Notes: a model not told the origin generated them from the letters alone. A stretch of 64,000 bases of DNA from Anisodus tanguticus (GCA_034509755.1 CM067539.1:57918513-57982512), one strand, 5' to 3'; shown: positions 10,641 through 22,358, counted from the stretch's first letter. Program-made: numbers and translations.

Positions 10641-11235
10641 GACAGTTATGAGGAATTGTTTTCGGTGGGTTGGGGGTGTGATAATTTGATATTTTAATTT
10701 GTCAGGGAATTAAGCCTCACATATTGACAATTGAAGAAGCTCGATTGCGTAGGGAGAAGGCAACTTAGACTAATTTACGTTTCAGAAAATTAAATTGAAA
10801 GAATTCAAATCAAATTTTACAAGGAGAAAACTTTGAAAAAAAAAGAGAGTAAAAATAAATTGATCATTGTATTTACAGTATAATGGTTGCAATATATCCC
10901 ATTATATTATAGATTATCCACTCCTCAAATGTTTAAAAGAATAAGGAAATATCAACAAGTAAAAAACAAGAAGAAAAAGGATACACACACGAGAAGATAT
11001 CTCCACAAGCGAATGATCTCACTTTTTTACTCTTTCTTTCAAAGTGTTCCAGTATTTTTTTTTAGCTTGACTAATCTAAATTCTTGCCAAAATTTTTAAG
11101 TTTGTGTTAGAATATTCCTGATTAAGGCGATTTTGTTCTTAATACTTTAAACTTGAAATTTCTGACTATAAATAAAGAAATATTTACTACACTATCATAA
11201 TTTTTAGTGGTGCGCAATTCAGCTCACTTGTGCAA
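10641..11235. other. Intergenic, nothing recognised
   Basis: AT-rich DNA with no domain-bearing frame. A 70-codon frame at 10887-11099 is low-complexity Lys/Phe/Ser and not credible. Confidence 0.4.
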
Positions 11236-11239
11236 GAGT

Positions 11240-11360
11240 TCGGGGCAGAGCTAGAGCTCCAATTACAGGTTGCCGAATTCAATAACTTTAATTTAAATTC
11301 AATATTTATTTTAAAATATTTATCAATTAAAATTCAGAATTCATAAATTTTAAATTTCAT
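11240..11360. mobile_element. MITE-like fragment
   Basis: Starts near CAGAGCTAGAGCTCCAATTA and continues with GAATTCA and AT-rich sequence like the repeat at 11678-11830 in opposite orientation. Possibly half of an inverted pair. Ends not defined. Confidence 0.3.
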
Positions 11361-11520
11361 TCCATCTAATAAAGATAATATGGAAAGGAAAAGGGCAAAT
11401 GCTTTCGTAAGGTGAATTGCGGCTATATATGGTTTTGTTTGCTCTTTTGCTTGTTGTCTCTTTTGAATTTTATTATCTTTAGTGTTGTGGTTGAGAGTTA
11501 AAGTAGGAGTTTGCGTGTGG

Positions 11521-11727
11521 ATGTTGAAGAGGGTTTCAAGGAGAAAGAAATCAAGAAACGTGATACTTTTATTTGCAATTATTATCCTTTTTGGAATATA
11601 TGTTTTCCAATCCAACATGTCTCCTTGCCACTTGTTGACACTAACATCTCCCCGCAACACCCCCTCCTCTTTCGGAAGGCGAATTCAAAAATTAAAGTTT
11701 ATAAATTTTTATAATTTTTTTAAATGA
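11521..11727 (+). CDS. Small type II membrane or secreted protein fragment, unknown
   Basis: Not recognised. A 68-residue frame starts at 11521 with a short basic stretch (MLKRVSRRKKSRN), then a hydrophobic segment of about 17 residues (VILLFAIIILFGIYVF), then SNMSPCHLLT. That is the shape of a signal anchor of a plant type II membrane protein or a peptide precursor. A TATA-like GCTATATATGG lies about 95 bases upstream. From about residue 53 (SSFGRRIQ) the frame runs into an AT-rich MITE-like repeat at 11678, so the native C-terminus seems replaced or the frame is an exon cut off by the insertion. It may equally be chance; low confidence. Confidence 0.22.
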   Translation: MLKRVSRRKKSRNVILLFAIIILFGIYVFQSNMSPCHLLTLTSPRNTPSSFGRRIQKLKFINFYNFFK

Positions 11728-11830
11728 GTAGATAATTATAGCTGAATTTCTAATTTATATATATATATAATTCAAGCAAAATTTAATAGGTTCCGGTAAA
11801 TTCGAAAATAGAGCTCTCAATCTGCCACAA
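11678..11830. mobile_element. MITE-like repeat
   Basis: AT-rich segment from GGCGAATTCAAAAATTAAAG to GAGCTCTCAATCTGCC, resembling in inverted form the fragment at 11240-11360 and the Solanaceae MITE type at 50703-50900. No clear target duplication. Confidence 0.35.
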
Positions 11831-13183
11831 CTTCCCCGCCCCAATCCTCCTTGATATCTAATTTCCATTCTACCCTTGTAGCACCTGTAAAAACAAAAAT
11901 TAGCAACTGTCAAGTTTTTAGCTAAATCATAAAATTTATGGCTAATACTTTTAGCGATGCATTAATTATAAATTATCAAAAATATTTTAGTAACTACCAG
12001 AGATTTAGCGATAGCTTAGCGACACATGTTCATTAGTCTATGAGGAGCGGAGCTAAGTGTAAATAACAAAATGCTATTATCAAAAGATTCTAATTAGTTA
12101 TGAGCTATTTTGCGATTGATTAGCAATAAAGTTTGTATTTAATTTCAATGTTTTTTAGAGGAGTTAAAGAAGAGGATGATGAGGAGTATATGATGAGTTA
12201 AATAACTTTTATAAGAATGTTTTTTTCCTTAATATTCCAAAAGATTTCCTTCTCATTCATGTCAAAGTAATGGTAATTAATGATCATGAGAATTCTTATT
12301 GTAGATCTTAAGATAAATAAGTAAGTTAGCAATCGTCCCATAAGTAAAGTTAGAAATGGAAAAAAAAATTGTCCCCCGGCATAGCAGGATGACAAAGGAG
12401 GGGAATTTAAAATCCAGCTGGAGGCCTGCCACGTGGGTTCAAACTCTGGAAACTCTGGTGGGAGCAATTTGCTCTCTTCTGGGATAGGACCTTATAGGTG
12501 ATATTCGTTGCTCTGTTCTCAAACTCTGGTCATTCAAGCACATTCCGCGATTTACTGGTAGTAATGTTGAGGGACCATGACTACTATATTCAGAAATAGT
12601 CTGATGTAAGTTGGGAAGCTGGATATATAAAAAAAAAAGAAATGGAAAAAGCTAACTTGGGCAATAATTAAGAAAAAAAATCACACGAGTAAACGCAAAA
12701 ATGATGTTCAAGAAGAAATGAGGTTTATGTTTGCACTTATTTGTGCTCCTTGTTCCATCATTACTTTGATAGTTTTATTCCAACTTTCCAACGCAAACTA
12801 CATTAACATGATGATTCATGACTATCATTTCCATTGTCAATCGTTTACTCATAATTAGCTAACATAGGATTTTCGTAAAACGCTATCTTTTATCTTTTTG
12901 GCTAAGTTTTCAATATATTTATTTTTGATTTTTTTTTTATCAAAGATGTTTTTTCAAAAAAGTACTTTTAGAAAGTAACAACTTCTATTTAGCTAATCAA
13001 TTTTAAAAAGACTTTTATCAATATTAAAGCAGTAATTTATGCTTGGCCAAAGTTCTAGAAAAAAATATTTTTTCAGCTTCTGCTGCTATTGAATTTTTTT
13101 TTTTAAAAAAACTTAGACTAAACACTTTAACTCTCTAAATAAGTTTGCTTTTTTTAAAAAAAAGAAGAAACTAAGCACTTTTA
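11831..13183. other. Intergenic, mostly nothing recognised
   Basis: AT-rich DNA. A CACGTG core (G-box) occurs near 12429-12434. From about 12890 to 13170 the sequence resembles the MITE in GDPD intron 5 (51084-51387), with CTTGGCCAAA and runs of A and T. No gene supported; a minus-strand frame at 12198-12467 has no known domain. Confidence 0.4.
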
Positions 13184-13327
13184 GCTTTCAAAAAACTTAT
13201 TAATTGAGTATCCAACATTCCCAAGCATTTACTATTAGTTTGGCCTCTCAAAATCGCTTTCAAAAAACTTATTAATTGAGTATCCAACATTCCCAAGCAT
13301 TTACTATTAGTTTGGCCTCTCAAAATC
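13184..13327. repeat. Perfect 72 bp tandem duplication
   Basis: Two adjacent copies (13184-13255 and 13256-13327), both starting GCTTTCAAAAAACTTATT and ending GGCCTCTCAAAATC, with no difference seen. The identity implies a recent duplication or an assembly artefact. Confidence 0.95.
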
Positions 13328-14200
13328 ATCCCTATCTCGTACCTTAACTTAAAACTACATATAGAAATAAAATAAAATAAACATGTTTTGTACATTTGCG
13401 TATAAAAGTTAGTAAGTAATTACTTAAACTAGATTTATGTAACCATATAATTGTACTCCACTCTCATTTCATATTATAATAAATTTACATGCTTAAGTAA
13501 ACTACTATTTTAAGAGAGTTTCTAGAAGAGGATAGAAATTAAAAAATGGTAATGAAACTCAACGTTGACCACAACATTCTTAATTCTTTATTATTTTGTA
13601 CAGATACTTTGCCTTTTGAGATTATATCTTGATTCATAGAACATTAGAAGCTACTTCCCTTCATTTTAACGCTATTTCCCTTTGATTTCTCACATGCTAA
13701 TTAAGTAACTCTTCAAGAGTCAGAGATAAATATCTTCTGTTTGACAAATAAAATGATTTAATCAATAAAGAATAAGGTTATTGGACTTTTCTTCATTTAT
13801 AGGTAACGTACGTACACAAATATTGAGAGCATTATCAGACGTAAATAAGATGATATGAAGACTATATACATACCAGCTTAGGTGTTTTGAGTATCAAAAT
13901 GGAGAACAGATTTCTTACAAGAATATTTGTTCATACATGCGAATCATAATGCAATATATAAAAGTTTGACGTTACCCTTTCACAAGCTTCTTTTCTTGAT
14001 CTAGATTAGGAATATGACAATTATTTATTATGTATCCACCGTTACGTTCACATGGAAGAAGAAGATGAGAACTCTATAATCAATTTTGTAAATTAAATGG
14101 GTAATACACTTCTCAAAATTGAGGAATATCACTTGAATTAGTTGTACCCCAAATTCAACTGTAAAGGTATTGTCCGTTTTGATACGATTTATTTAGATAG
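13328..14200. other. Intergenic, nothing recognised
   Basis: AT-rich DNA with scattered short frames and no recognisable protein, RNA gene or repeat boundary. Confidence 0.4.
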
Positions 14201-14262
14201 CCTCAAGGTTTTTGAGTCTATACTTTTTGTTCCCTTGGACATTAATTCAAAAGGCGTCCTTT

Positions 14263-14345
14263 GAGTTAAGCCTAAGGAACAAAAGCATGAGACCCAAAAG
14301 TTTTGAGGTGATCCAAAAGGCTGAACCAAATCAGACAATATCTTG
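14263..14345. repeat. Dispersed repeat, copy 1
   Basis: About 80 bases beginning GAGTTAAGCCTAAGGAACAA and including GATCCAAAAGG, repeated with about 80-85 percent identity at 15324-15402 in the same orientation. Probably both are pieces of one repeat family, perhaps the ends of a decayed element of about 1.1 kb; no target duplication was seen. Confidence 0.55.
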
Positions 14346-14632
14346 ATAATTGGGTTGAATCATTATATAGACGAGTGTAAAAACTTATAGACCACTAGCA
14401 GTTGAACTCTCATCTTCTGCACAGGTTTCCCTTCAAGCGCACTGGTCCTTCATTTTTGTTCCTCGTATTTGTGGTCTTTAAATTTTTCTCCTCCTATTTA
14501 TTTAATGTAAATATGCAGTCCTGCTTCACAAGATATAATTCTGTAACATTTTTATCTCCTAAAACTGATCTTTTTCCTTGTTCGGCATAAAATCTGTAGT
14601 AATTAAGTTATGCGGTATAAATTTTGTAGTAT

Positions 14633-14870
14633 TTTTCAGATGATGTTGAGTGTTGAAATTTTGCCTTGTCTGACATAATTTGTATGGATGTTATGATACA
14701 TATGGAAGTTAAGCGTAAACTATGCCGAGCGAAATCTAAAATTATGTCATTTTTCAGATTATGGTAAGTGTTGCAAGTTTTTCTTTGTCCGACATAATTT
14801 GTGTGGATGTTATGATACATATGCCGAAGTTAAACATAAACTATGCCTTGCGAAATCTAAATTATGCCGC
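14633..14870. repeat. Two imperfect tandem copies of a roughly 120 bp unit
   Basis: Copy 1 starts TTTTTCAGATGATGTTGAG near 14633 and copy 2 starts TTTTTCAGATTATGGTAAG near 14751. Shared phrases include GACATAATTTGT, GGATGTTATGATACATATG and AACTATGCC. The unit looks like a common Solanaceae intergenic repeat. Confidence 0.75.
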
Positions 14871-15323
14871 GCCAAAAATGCTGAATGAAAACTTTAAAGA
14901 TTAAAAATTTGAGAGAAAAAAAAATTAAAGATCACCCCAAAATAAGAACATTTGTGCAAATGACCGGTTGAACTCACAAGGCTGGTTAGCTGAGAAACTT
15001 GCCAAACACAAATATCACATCGAAATAAGAGAAGAAAGTTAAAGGGTCATTGGCACTTTTTCCCTATTTTGTATTGGTCTTTAATTTTTGCCACTCATAA
15101 TAAATAACTTTTTCGTAGGACATTAGTTTATATTTTTTGCATCATAATATCTCATAAGTTATATCTCATATTCTTAAAGAATTTATGCCCAGCTAGGCAT
15201 AAGTCTGATTGCTAGGGCAAAAATTATAGACCAGACCGTTTGAAGGGTAAAGATAAAGACTAGCCCATTTGAAGGAGAAAAAATGCAATTTTTAGAAAGT
15301 TAGAGCCATATATAAGCGTCTGC

Positions 15324-15402
15324 TGAGTTAAAGCCCAAGGAACAAAAACGTGAGGCCCAAAAACTTGAAGATGATCCAAAAAGATTGGGTCAAATCGAAT
15401 CG
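15324..15402. repeat. Dispersed repeat, copy 2
   Basis: Partner of the repeat at 14263-14345, same orientation, starting GAGTTAAAGCCCAAGGAACA. Between the copies the DNA is AT-rich with no gene. Confidence 0.55.
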
Positions 15403-15705
15403 TCATACATACATTAGTAATTGGGTCCGGACATTAACAAGTTCACATCCCTAAGTATGTATGCATGTATGTAATATAGACCATAACTAATTTGAACTCA
15501 CTGCCTCAAAATCTAAAATGTATTTATGCAAGATTACATGACACAAATAATGAAGTGTACATGAAATGATAGCAATATGTAGTAAATGAACATATTAGTA
15601 CCATTTTGTAACCGAACTAGTGATCTTCTTCGAATATCTATTTTATTTTATCATTTATTCTTTTATTATTATCATTTTTGACTTATATACTCATCATCAT
15701 CGTTC

Positions 15706-15900
15706 CTGAAAGGAAGCCTTGGAGTAATTGGTAAAGTTGTTATCATGTGACCAGGAGATCACGGGTTCAAGCCGTGAAAACCTCTTGCAGAAATGCAAGG
15801 TAAGACCGCGTACAATAAACCCTTGTGGTCTGACCTTTCTCCGGACCCCACGCATAGCGGGAGCTTAATACACCGGACTGTCCTTTTTTTTTTTTTTTTT
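15706..15900 (+). mobile_element. tRNA-derived SINE (Solanaceae type)
   Basis: About 195 bp non-coding retroposon. It has a tRNA-like head with an A-box region (AGTAATTGGTAAAGTTG) and a B box (GGGTTCAAGCC), a body with GCATAGCGGGAGCTTAAT, and a terminal run of T (about 15884-15901). The sequences before (ACTCATCATCATCGTTCC) and after (TACTCATCATGGTTCC) look like an imperfect target duplication. A second copy lies at 33641-33832. It would be copied by LINE enzymes from a Pol III transcript. It is not a functional tRNA. Confidence 0.88.
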
Positions 15901-15916
15901 TACTCATCATGGTTCC

Positions 15917-16292
15917 CTCTAGCTAGTACCCTCACTACTTCCTTATGAGAGAAAAAAGAGGTTATAAATAAGGAGCTCTTACATGAGATAATGTGACGAC
16001 TTGTGCATAGTGTTCTAGGTCATTTAGAATCAAGCATTGCACCTCAACTTGGTAAGGAACGTTGGTGGCAAACTTTGCATCTAATACTTGTTGGAGTTTA
16101 TGGTTAATACCGAAGGAGAATTAAGTTAGATTTGTTTAATTTTTTGTCATATGTAATTTCAGAAAGCTTACGAATTTATTTAAAGATTCATTCTTGCATA
16201 TCCTTAAAGTTACAACAATTTTGGTGGGACTCCGATCTTAAGCTTATTTAATATAAGTTTAATTTCTGTTGCGATATAGAGGGTATCATAAT
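15917..16292. other. Intergenic, nothing recognised
   Basis: AT-rich DNA between a SINE and a solo LTR, with no supported feature. Confidence 0.4.
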
Positions 16293-16597
16293 TGTTAAAT
16301 ATACACACAATATACATGTGTATATTGTGTATATTAGTCTCTCGGTTTTAGTGTACAAACCGTGTACATGGTAGATAAATTAGGTAAGGTTTTAGTCTCC
16401 TAGTTTAGGTAATGTTGTAGTGTAAATAGTATTGTATACTTACCATAATATTGTATTACCATAATTGTATAATTAGGATCCAAGTAGAATAATATTTTAT
16501 GAATAGAATAGGAATATGATTCTCCTTTTATGAAAATATGTAATTTGTATATATAGTTTTTCAATCAATGAAAATAATCAAGGAATTATTTCTTTCA
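16293..16597 (+). repeat. Solo LTR related to the LTR of Copia-2
   Basis: 305 bp sequence starting TGTTAAATATACAC and ending ATTATTTCTTTCA. Its 3' part (TGTATATATAGT, TTTTTCAATCAATGAAAATA) closely follows the LTRs at 34478-34709 and 39179-39410. Flanks ATAAT and GTAAT match at 4 of 5 bases, consistent with an old target duplication. No internal region remains, so it arose by LTR-LTR recombination or belongs to a short non-autonomous element. Confidence 0.75.
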
Positions 16598-17420
16598 GTA
16601 ATAAATTCAAAATTACAATTAGAGACAGCCCAAATAAAAGGAAGAATCCAATCTCCTTCTTCATGATCTTATAGGCCTTACAACGGGCCTAAGAGCAACA
16701 AAGTCTCAAAGTCCCCAATCTCCCGGGGTGAGGGGTGAACCTCCGGTCGGATTCAGTCTCATCTATTGTTGCTTTCGAATTGACCAAAAAAGGATTTGAA
16801 CAGTCTAGCTATCTAAGTCTTCTATGATAAGTAGTTGTAACTCGGTCTAGCTAGGGCAAATTGAACTTTGAACATGTTTTTCCTTTATTTCTATTGTATG
16901 TGTATACCCACGAATGAATTGTCTGATAATATATAGATCCTAGGTTGAGTTACAACATTAAAATGTACTGCCATTACGTTGTCAATTATTATATGACTTA
17001 TAATTCGCCTAAACATGGTTAGTAAATACACGAATTTGATTTTGAACAGGTTTCGTGGTTCATATGAATCTCTATTTTAGGCTTGGTTTCTCAATGGGTT
17101 CCTTTATTACGTAGACAGGCTTAATAGCTCATTGCTGAAGATAACAACAGGACTAATGGATGTACAACAATGAACTTTAGTCCCTGGTCAAAAACATGTT
17201 CCTTCATACCAAACACAACCCTAACTGTCTTGTTAAATTACTAACAAGTCACAACCATACCGAATATTAATGATTTTAAAGCTATAAACAAAGAAGAAAA
17301 AATGACATTTCAGAACGGTGGTATTAATGTCATGATAAATTGATATGACTTTGTGCTATATTCAACAAATTTATCCCGTTAGATTTCTCACAAACCATAT
17401 AGAATCGTCATGATTTCAAA
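16598..17420. other. Intergenic, nothing recognised
   Basis: Moderately AT-rich DNA with no domain-bearing frame. A phrase around 16710-16760 (CTCCCGGGGTGAGGGGTGAA) is more GC-rich than its surroundings but was not identified. Confidence 0.4.
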
Positions 17421-17425
17421 GATAC

Positions 17426-17783
17426 TGAAAGTGTTAAATATACACAATTATGTGTAACTTATGGTAAATATTTAGTATCTTAGTTTATGTAAGGTTGTAA
17501 TATAATTAGTATTGTATTACCATAATTAGTGTATTACCATAAATGTATAGAATAAGTTTTTATGAATAAAATAGGAATAAGATTCTCCTATTATGTAACT
17601 TGTATATATAACCTTTCAATTAATGAAAATAATCAAGGGATTATTTCTTTCATAAAACCTTATTCTATACATTTATGATAATACACTAATTATGGTAATA
17701 TAATACTAATTATATTACAACCTTACCTAAACTAGGATACTAAATATTTATCATAAATTACACATAATTGTGTATATTTAACA
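17426..17783. mobile_element. Palindromic LTR derivative with 5 bp target duplication
   Basis: GATAC stands on both sides (17421-17425 and 17784-17788). Between them are the six bases TGAAAG, a complete plus-oriented LTR of the Copia-2 type (17432-17652, TGTTAAATATAC to ATTTCTTTCA), and then 131 bases (17653-17783) that are the nearly identical reverse complement of the first part of that LTR, ending ATATTTAACA. The two arms could form a long foldback. The outer ends are those of a minus-oriented LTR, so the unit looks like an LTR insertion rearranged before or after integration. Confidence 0.8.
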
Positions 17784-17788
17784 GATAC

Positions 17789-18636
17789 CAATAAAGAAGT
17801 TTGTGGTATGCAAGTCTTGAAGAACTTCATGAGATATTCAACGAAGCTATACTATTGGGAAATTAAGTCACAAATCATACTAGATCATAATAAGGTTTCT
17901 ATTGGCTCGGGTTGTAGCTTGTTCCAGAAGCTTGTGATATGCCGGCTTCTATTGCAAGAGCGTACATGTCATTTGTCTTACCCGTAATTCTAAACATGCT
18001 TATGTTTACAACATATGCAAAAATGGGAACAAAACATGTACGCAATCCCCCATGGGAACATGCCGAGCAATTTCTTCTAGTTAGATGACACTCTTACTCC
18101 AATGTTCCAATGAAATTCTTTTTGATTTTTAGGAGAAATATTTTTTGCATTGTCATGGCGGAAGAAACGATGATTATGGTGATAGGTATATATGGTGGCT
18201 TTTCTGACGGTGAAATAGTCATATGTCGGTGTATGTTATTTGTATGTCTAATGTATCACTCGACATACAGTGACATACATACGATATACAAAATACATAC
18301 ATCAACATAATTGTATGCTTTGTGTATGTCCATTCAATCATTTGTATATTTTTTCCAGATATAAACAATATAATTGTATGCTTCTACTGTATTTGTACAT
18401 ATTTTATTAAAAAAACTACAGTTAGTTTTTGAAAATCCGATTCATCTGTTAAAGCGGATAATTAAGGTCCTAATTTTGTATTTCAGGATAAAAATTACTA
18501 GTATTTCACCTTATAAATCCATTTATTGTGTGTTTGTAAACCCATTTAAGGGCCCCAAAGTCTTTTTTTTCATAGTCTCTTGCCATGCTGGTGTAGTGGC
18601 AGCCTGATAATTAGTGTGAGGCTCAGATATTTGAAA
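17789..18636. other. Intergenic, nothing recognised
   Basis: AT-rich DNA. Short frames at 18110-18310 and 18374-18607 are hydrophobic or low complexity without known domains. Confidence 0.4.
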
Positions 18637-19254
18637 CTTGTTAGTAGGGGTGTTCATGAGTCAATTTGGGTCGATTTTTGGTTAAAATCAAAATCAAACC
18701 AATGTAGTCGGTTTTTTAATTATTAAAACCAAACCAAATCAAGAATAATACACATCCATCGGTTTGGATGTTGTCGGTTTGGTTCGGTTTGAAGAAACTT
18801 AATGGTAATTCTCTCTTTTATTTTTTTCCTACGATTAAGAAATACTTTTCATTCTTTTCCAACTTATAATTTGTTACGTATCTTTTTAAATTTTGGGAGC
18901 TATAATTTTCTTGGATTATGGAGAAAATACCTTAAGATCTATAAGCTTTAATCAAGTGAATAAAGTTTATAAGAAATACAATCTTTTTAGGTAAATCTCG
19001 TAAATGTTTCTTTGAATTAATGAGATTGGATTTCATGGATCTCTTTTAGTTAGAAATAGGGCTGGCCAGTGGGCCGGGCTCGGGTCGCGGGCCGGGTCCG
19101 GCGGTGTCGGGGCGGGGGCGGGGACGGGAGAAGGGGCGGGGTCGGGTCGGCGGGCTCGGCGGGGTCGGGTCGGCGGGACCGGAGCAAGTCCCGTCCGATC
19201 CCGATCCCGTCGGGCTCGGGTCGGGCGGGGTCGGGCTCGGGTCGGGATATGGCG

Positions 19255-19292
<38 letters not shown>

Positions 19293-19498
19293 ATATGTAT
19301 AAAAAAAACTCAATAAACAAAACAAGATAATGTAATAAAAACATCCCAAGGTCGTTTTTGTACCTCTTATATTATTTAATAGACATATGATTTTTTTGTA
19401 ATACAAATACAATTGTCTAAAATCTAAATTGCAACTTTGTGGTGTTGTCCAAAAGTTACAAATTACATAATAAAATTACAATTAAAAAAATTACATTC

Positions 19499-21946
19499 TC
19501 AAAAAAACCGTTCTAATTGCTTGATGATTTCATGTGGTTCTTCGGTTGGAATTGGTATTTGTTGGTCAAATTGATCCACGTCGCTTCCACTACCTTCGGT
19601 TAAGATTTCGTTGTAGTTTTCATCATCTTCTTCGTTGATCTCCGGTTGACCGCACCTTCTCCGCTCCGCTCGTATCCAATCTCTCGAATAATACGCAATT
19701 TTCAAGTCGTCTCCGCTAATGAGTGTTTGTGGTCTCCTATTTGATATCTGCTCGCGAAAAAGCGCTTTCGAGACGCGCTTGACGACGCTTGAATGTTCAA
19801 AACATCTCGAGCCATCATTGAAAGTGTCGGAAAGGTCTTCTCATTCCCCCTCAAAGATTTCAAATAAGTCTTCATGTCCATCTTCATTGATAACTTCTTG
19901 ATACGGTACAGAACCCCCCGCAAAACAAAAATATCCAACTCGCTAATTTGGTTAGTAGTAGAGGTACGGCCGCACATTCTATTTCGAGGCTTTCAATACT
20001 AGCCGCAAACAAGCATGTCTTTTGTGAGGTTGTGTTGAAGATGAAGAAGATGGTATGGAAGCCGGTAAGTTACTAGCATTTTCTTGTTGATAAAATCTAT
20101 ATATATTTTTGCATTGGTGTTCTACGCTAGACAATACTTCTTCTTTAGTTTGTTCAATAGGTGGTGGGTGATTTAGATTTTTGGGACTTGGAGGTGGTAG
20201 TACTTCTATACAATCGTAAATAGTTTCAATTAGTGATTTTGTACCGTCTATTTTAATAGTAGGATTTAATACGAACCAATAATATAAATAGAGGGAATAG
20301 GAATAAAATATTTTTTTATTTTGAGAAACATTTTTTTAATAGTCATGCCTTATAAGTTTGGTTTTTCCATATATTCACTAAGTAATAAAAATATTAGAGT
20401 TATATAAAATAACATAGTTGAAATAGTAGGATAATATATACCGGAAAATTCTTTTGTTGCTTGAAAAAATTTCTCTAAAAATACAATAAGTTCAGAAATT
20501 TTTTCCCAATCACTATCTAAAATCATATCACCGGCTTTTTATTATGAGAGTTAAAAAATAAAGTTATAGGTAATTTATAGTCATAAGCAACAAGTAGTTG
20601 CTCGTATAAAGAATTCCACCTAGTGGATACTTCTTGTGGAATTTTTCTAAAAGGTAGTTGGCAATCATGACAAATTTTTTTATATTCTTTTCTACGTTGT
20701 ACTTTATTACTTTTAAAAATAAAGTTTATAGCAAATTGTATTTTACTAAGAATGTCTTCAAAAAGTGATAGACCATCCTTTACAATTAAGTTATATATAT
20801 GGCACGCGCATTTTATATGAAAATGGTCCGGAAAAGACGGAGTTAAACTATTTTTTAAAATTGTAATGGCGTAATTGTTACTAGAAGCGTTATCTAATGT
20901 AATAGTCATAATTTTATCGGTAATTCCGTAATAATCGCACACTTGATAAATATTTTCTGCAATAAAAGTACCAAAGTGTGCCTATCATCTATATATCTAT
21001 ACGCTAAAATACATTTTTGCATAGACCATTTATAATCTATCCAATGACAAGTTACAGCTTAAATAATCATGGCCGTTAGTACTACGACCTATATCGACGT
21101 GATGGATACTTTGCCATTAAAATGATATAATGAAAAACGTAAATATTGTTGATATTCATGCGCGAATTTAAATACATCTCTCTTAACGAGTTGATGTAGG
21201 AAAACCGTTAAAAGCGGGATTATATATATCTCTAATGTAATGAATAAAACCGGGAGATGAAGGAAATGAAAAAGGCAAACCCTCCACAAAGAACTAATTT
21301 TGATATTGCTTCCCTATCTCTATGTTTATTGTATTTAGAGCCTACAATTCCCCCGTCATAGGGTTAATTTGACCCTCAGTACTTGGTCCGGGACGATATC
21401 GGTATGTGAACCTTGTCCCGATGGAGCGGGCGTTTGCACACCCTAGGTTTTGAAGCCCGGTATTGGGCATACCTAGCTGGATGAGCACTTACTACGTGTC
21501 TAATTAAACCCCCGTCCCACCGTGACCTTTTCCGAGTTTTAAATTTTAAAACATTTTTACAAATTTTACATATGGCTACTTGATTCTCTACGTCCCTATC
21601 AAAAAATGTCCATGCATCTGATTTTAATGGTCGTTTTGCTTGGACCTCGTATCATACTAGGGGGAATAGGAGGTATTTCGGTTGAAGGTGCACTAGTGGG
21701 TGTGTTGTCATCAACATTAGTGGGTATATCATCTAGATCATCGTCTAAATTAAAGTCTTCTTGAGTTCCGGAAAATAGCTCCTGGTCTAAATCTAATGGT
21801 ATTGTAGGAAAATGTTGAGTATCAACAAAATCATCATGTGTAGGAATAAGATGACTAGAAGAAGTACCCTTGCCACCGTTGCCCCTACTAGAAGAAGCAC
21901 CCTTACCCTTACCCTTACCCTTAAACATACCTTTTAATCCTTCCAT
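19499..21946 (-). pseudogene. hAT transposase, copy 1
   Basis: Decayed transposase of the RICESLEEPER/Ac-like hAT class. In reading order: a start at 21946 with MEGLKGMFKGKGKGKGASSS; a BED zinc finger with CKIC at 21559-21570 and HVVSAH near 21480-21500; the RNase-H-like core at 20523-20942 with LDNASSNN, HIKCACHIYNLIVKDGL and STRWNSLYEQLL; and the C-terminal dimerisation region at 19702-19977 with RDVLNIQASSSAS, then QPEINEEDDENYNEIL at 19499-19705. Frameshifts and stops separate the blocks, although introns cannot be excluded for some gaps. The enzyme would bind the subterminal repeats and cut at the inverted repeats. Confidence 0.88.
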
Positions 21947-22358
21947 TTTAATTATGATAATAAATAAATAATTAAAGACAATAAAATTAAGTGATCTAAA
22001 CTAAATAAACAGACAATAATAATTAAATGAAGGAACGAATGTACCAAACGCCGACGTAACGTCGACGTGTAATCGAGAGGTTGAAAATTGAAACTTTGCT
22101 CGATGGAAGATCCTCAAGCTAGTTGCCAACTTCACTACCAATTCCCAAATGAATAAATAAAATTGAATATTTAGCAAACAATGTAGAATTGTAGAGAGAT
22201 ATATTGAGAAATTAGAGAGATTGTAGGAAGATTTGTGAGAAAGATGAAGAGAAAATGAGTTATTTATAGTTGAAAAATTGGGTTAAAGTGTAAATATAAT
22301 AACTTATGGGTTAAAAATAAATATTAAGGGGTAGGGGGTTGGGGGAGGGGGGGCTAAA

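Noticed and set aside
12198..12467. 89-codon minus-strand frame
   Set aside because: N-terminal part looks protein-like, but the rest is AT-driven and nothing is recognisable; no promoter or splice evidence.
15730..15800. tRNA-like sequence with A and B boxes
   Set aside because: Head of a SINE: no complete cloverleaf, T-run tail and flanking repeat. The same applies to 33650-33720 and 54670-54740.
19033..19344. Pro/Arg/Gly-rich frames at the hAT ends (also 22354-22677 and 23067-23333)
   Set aside because: Low-complexity translation of G-rich subterminal repeats in several frames at once.
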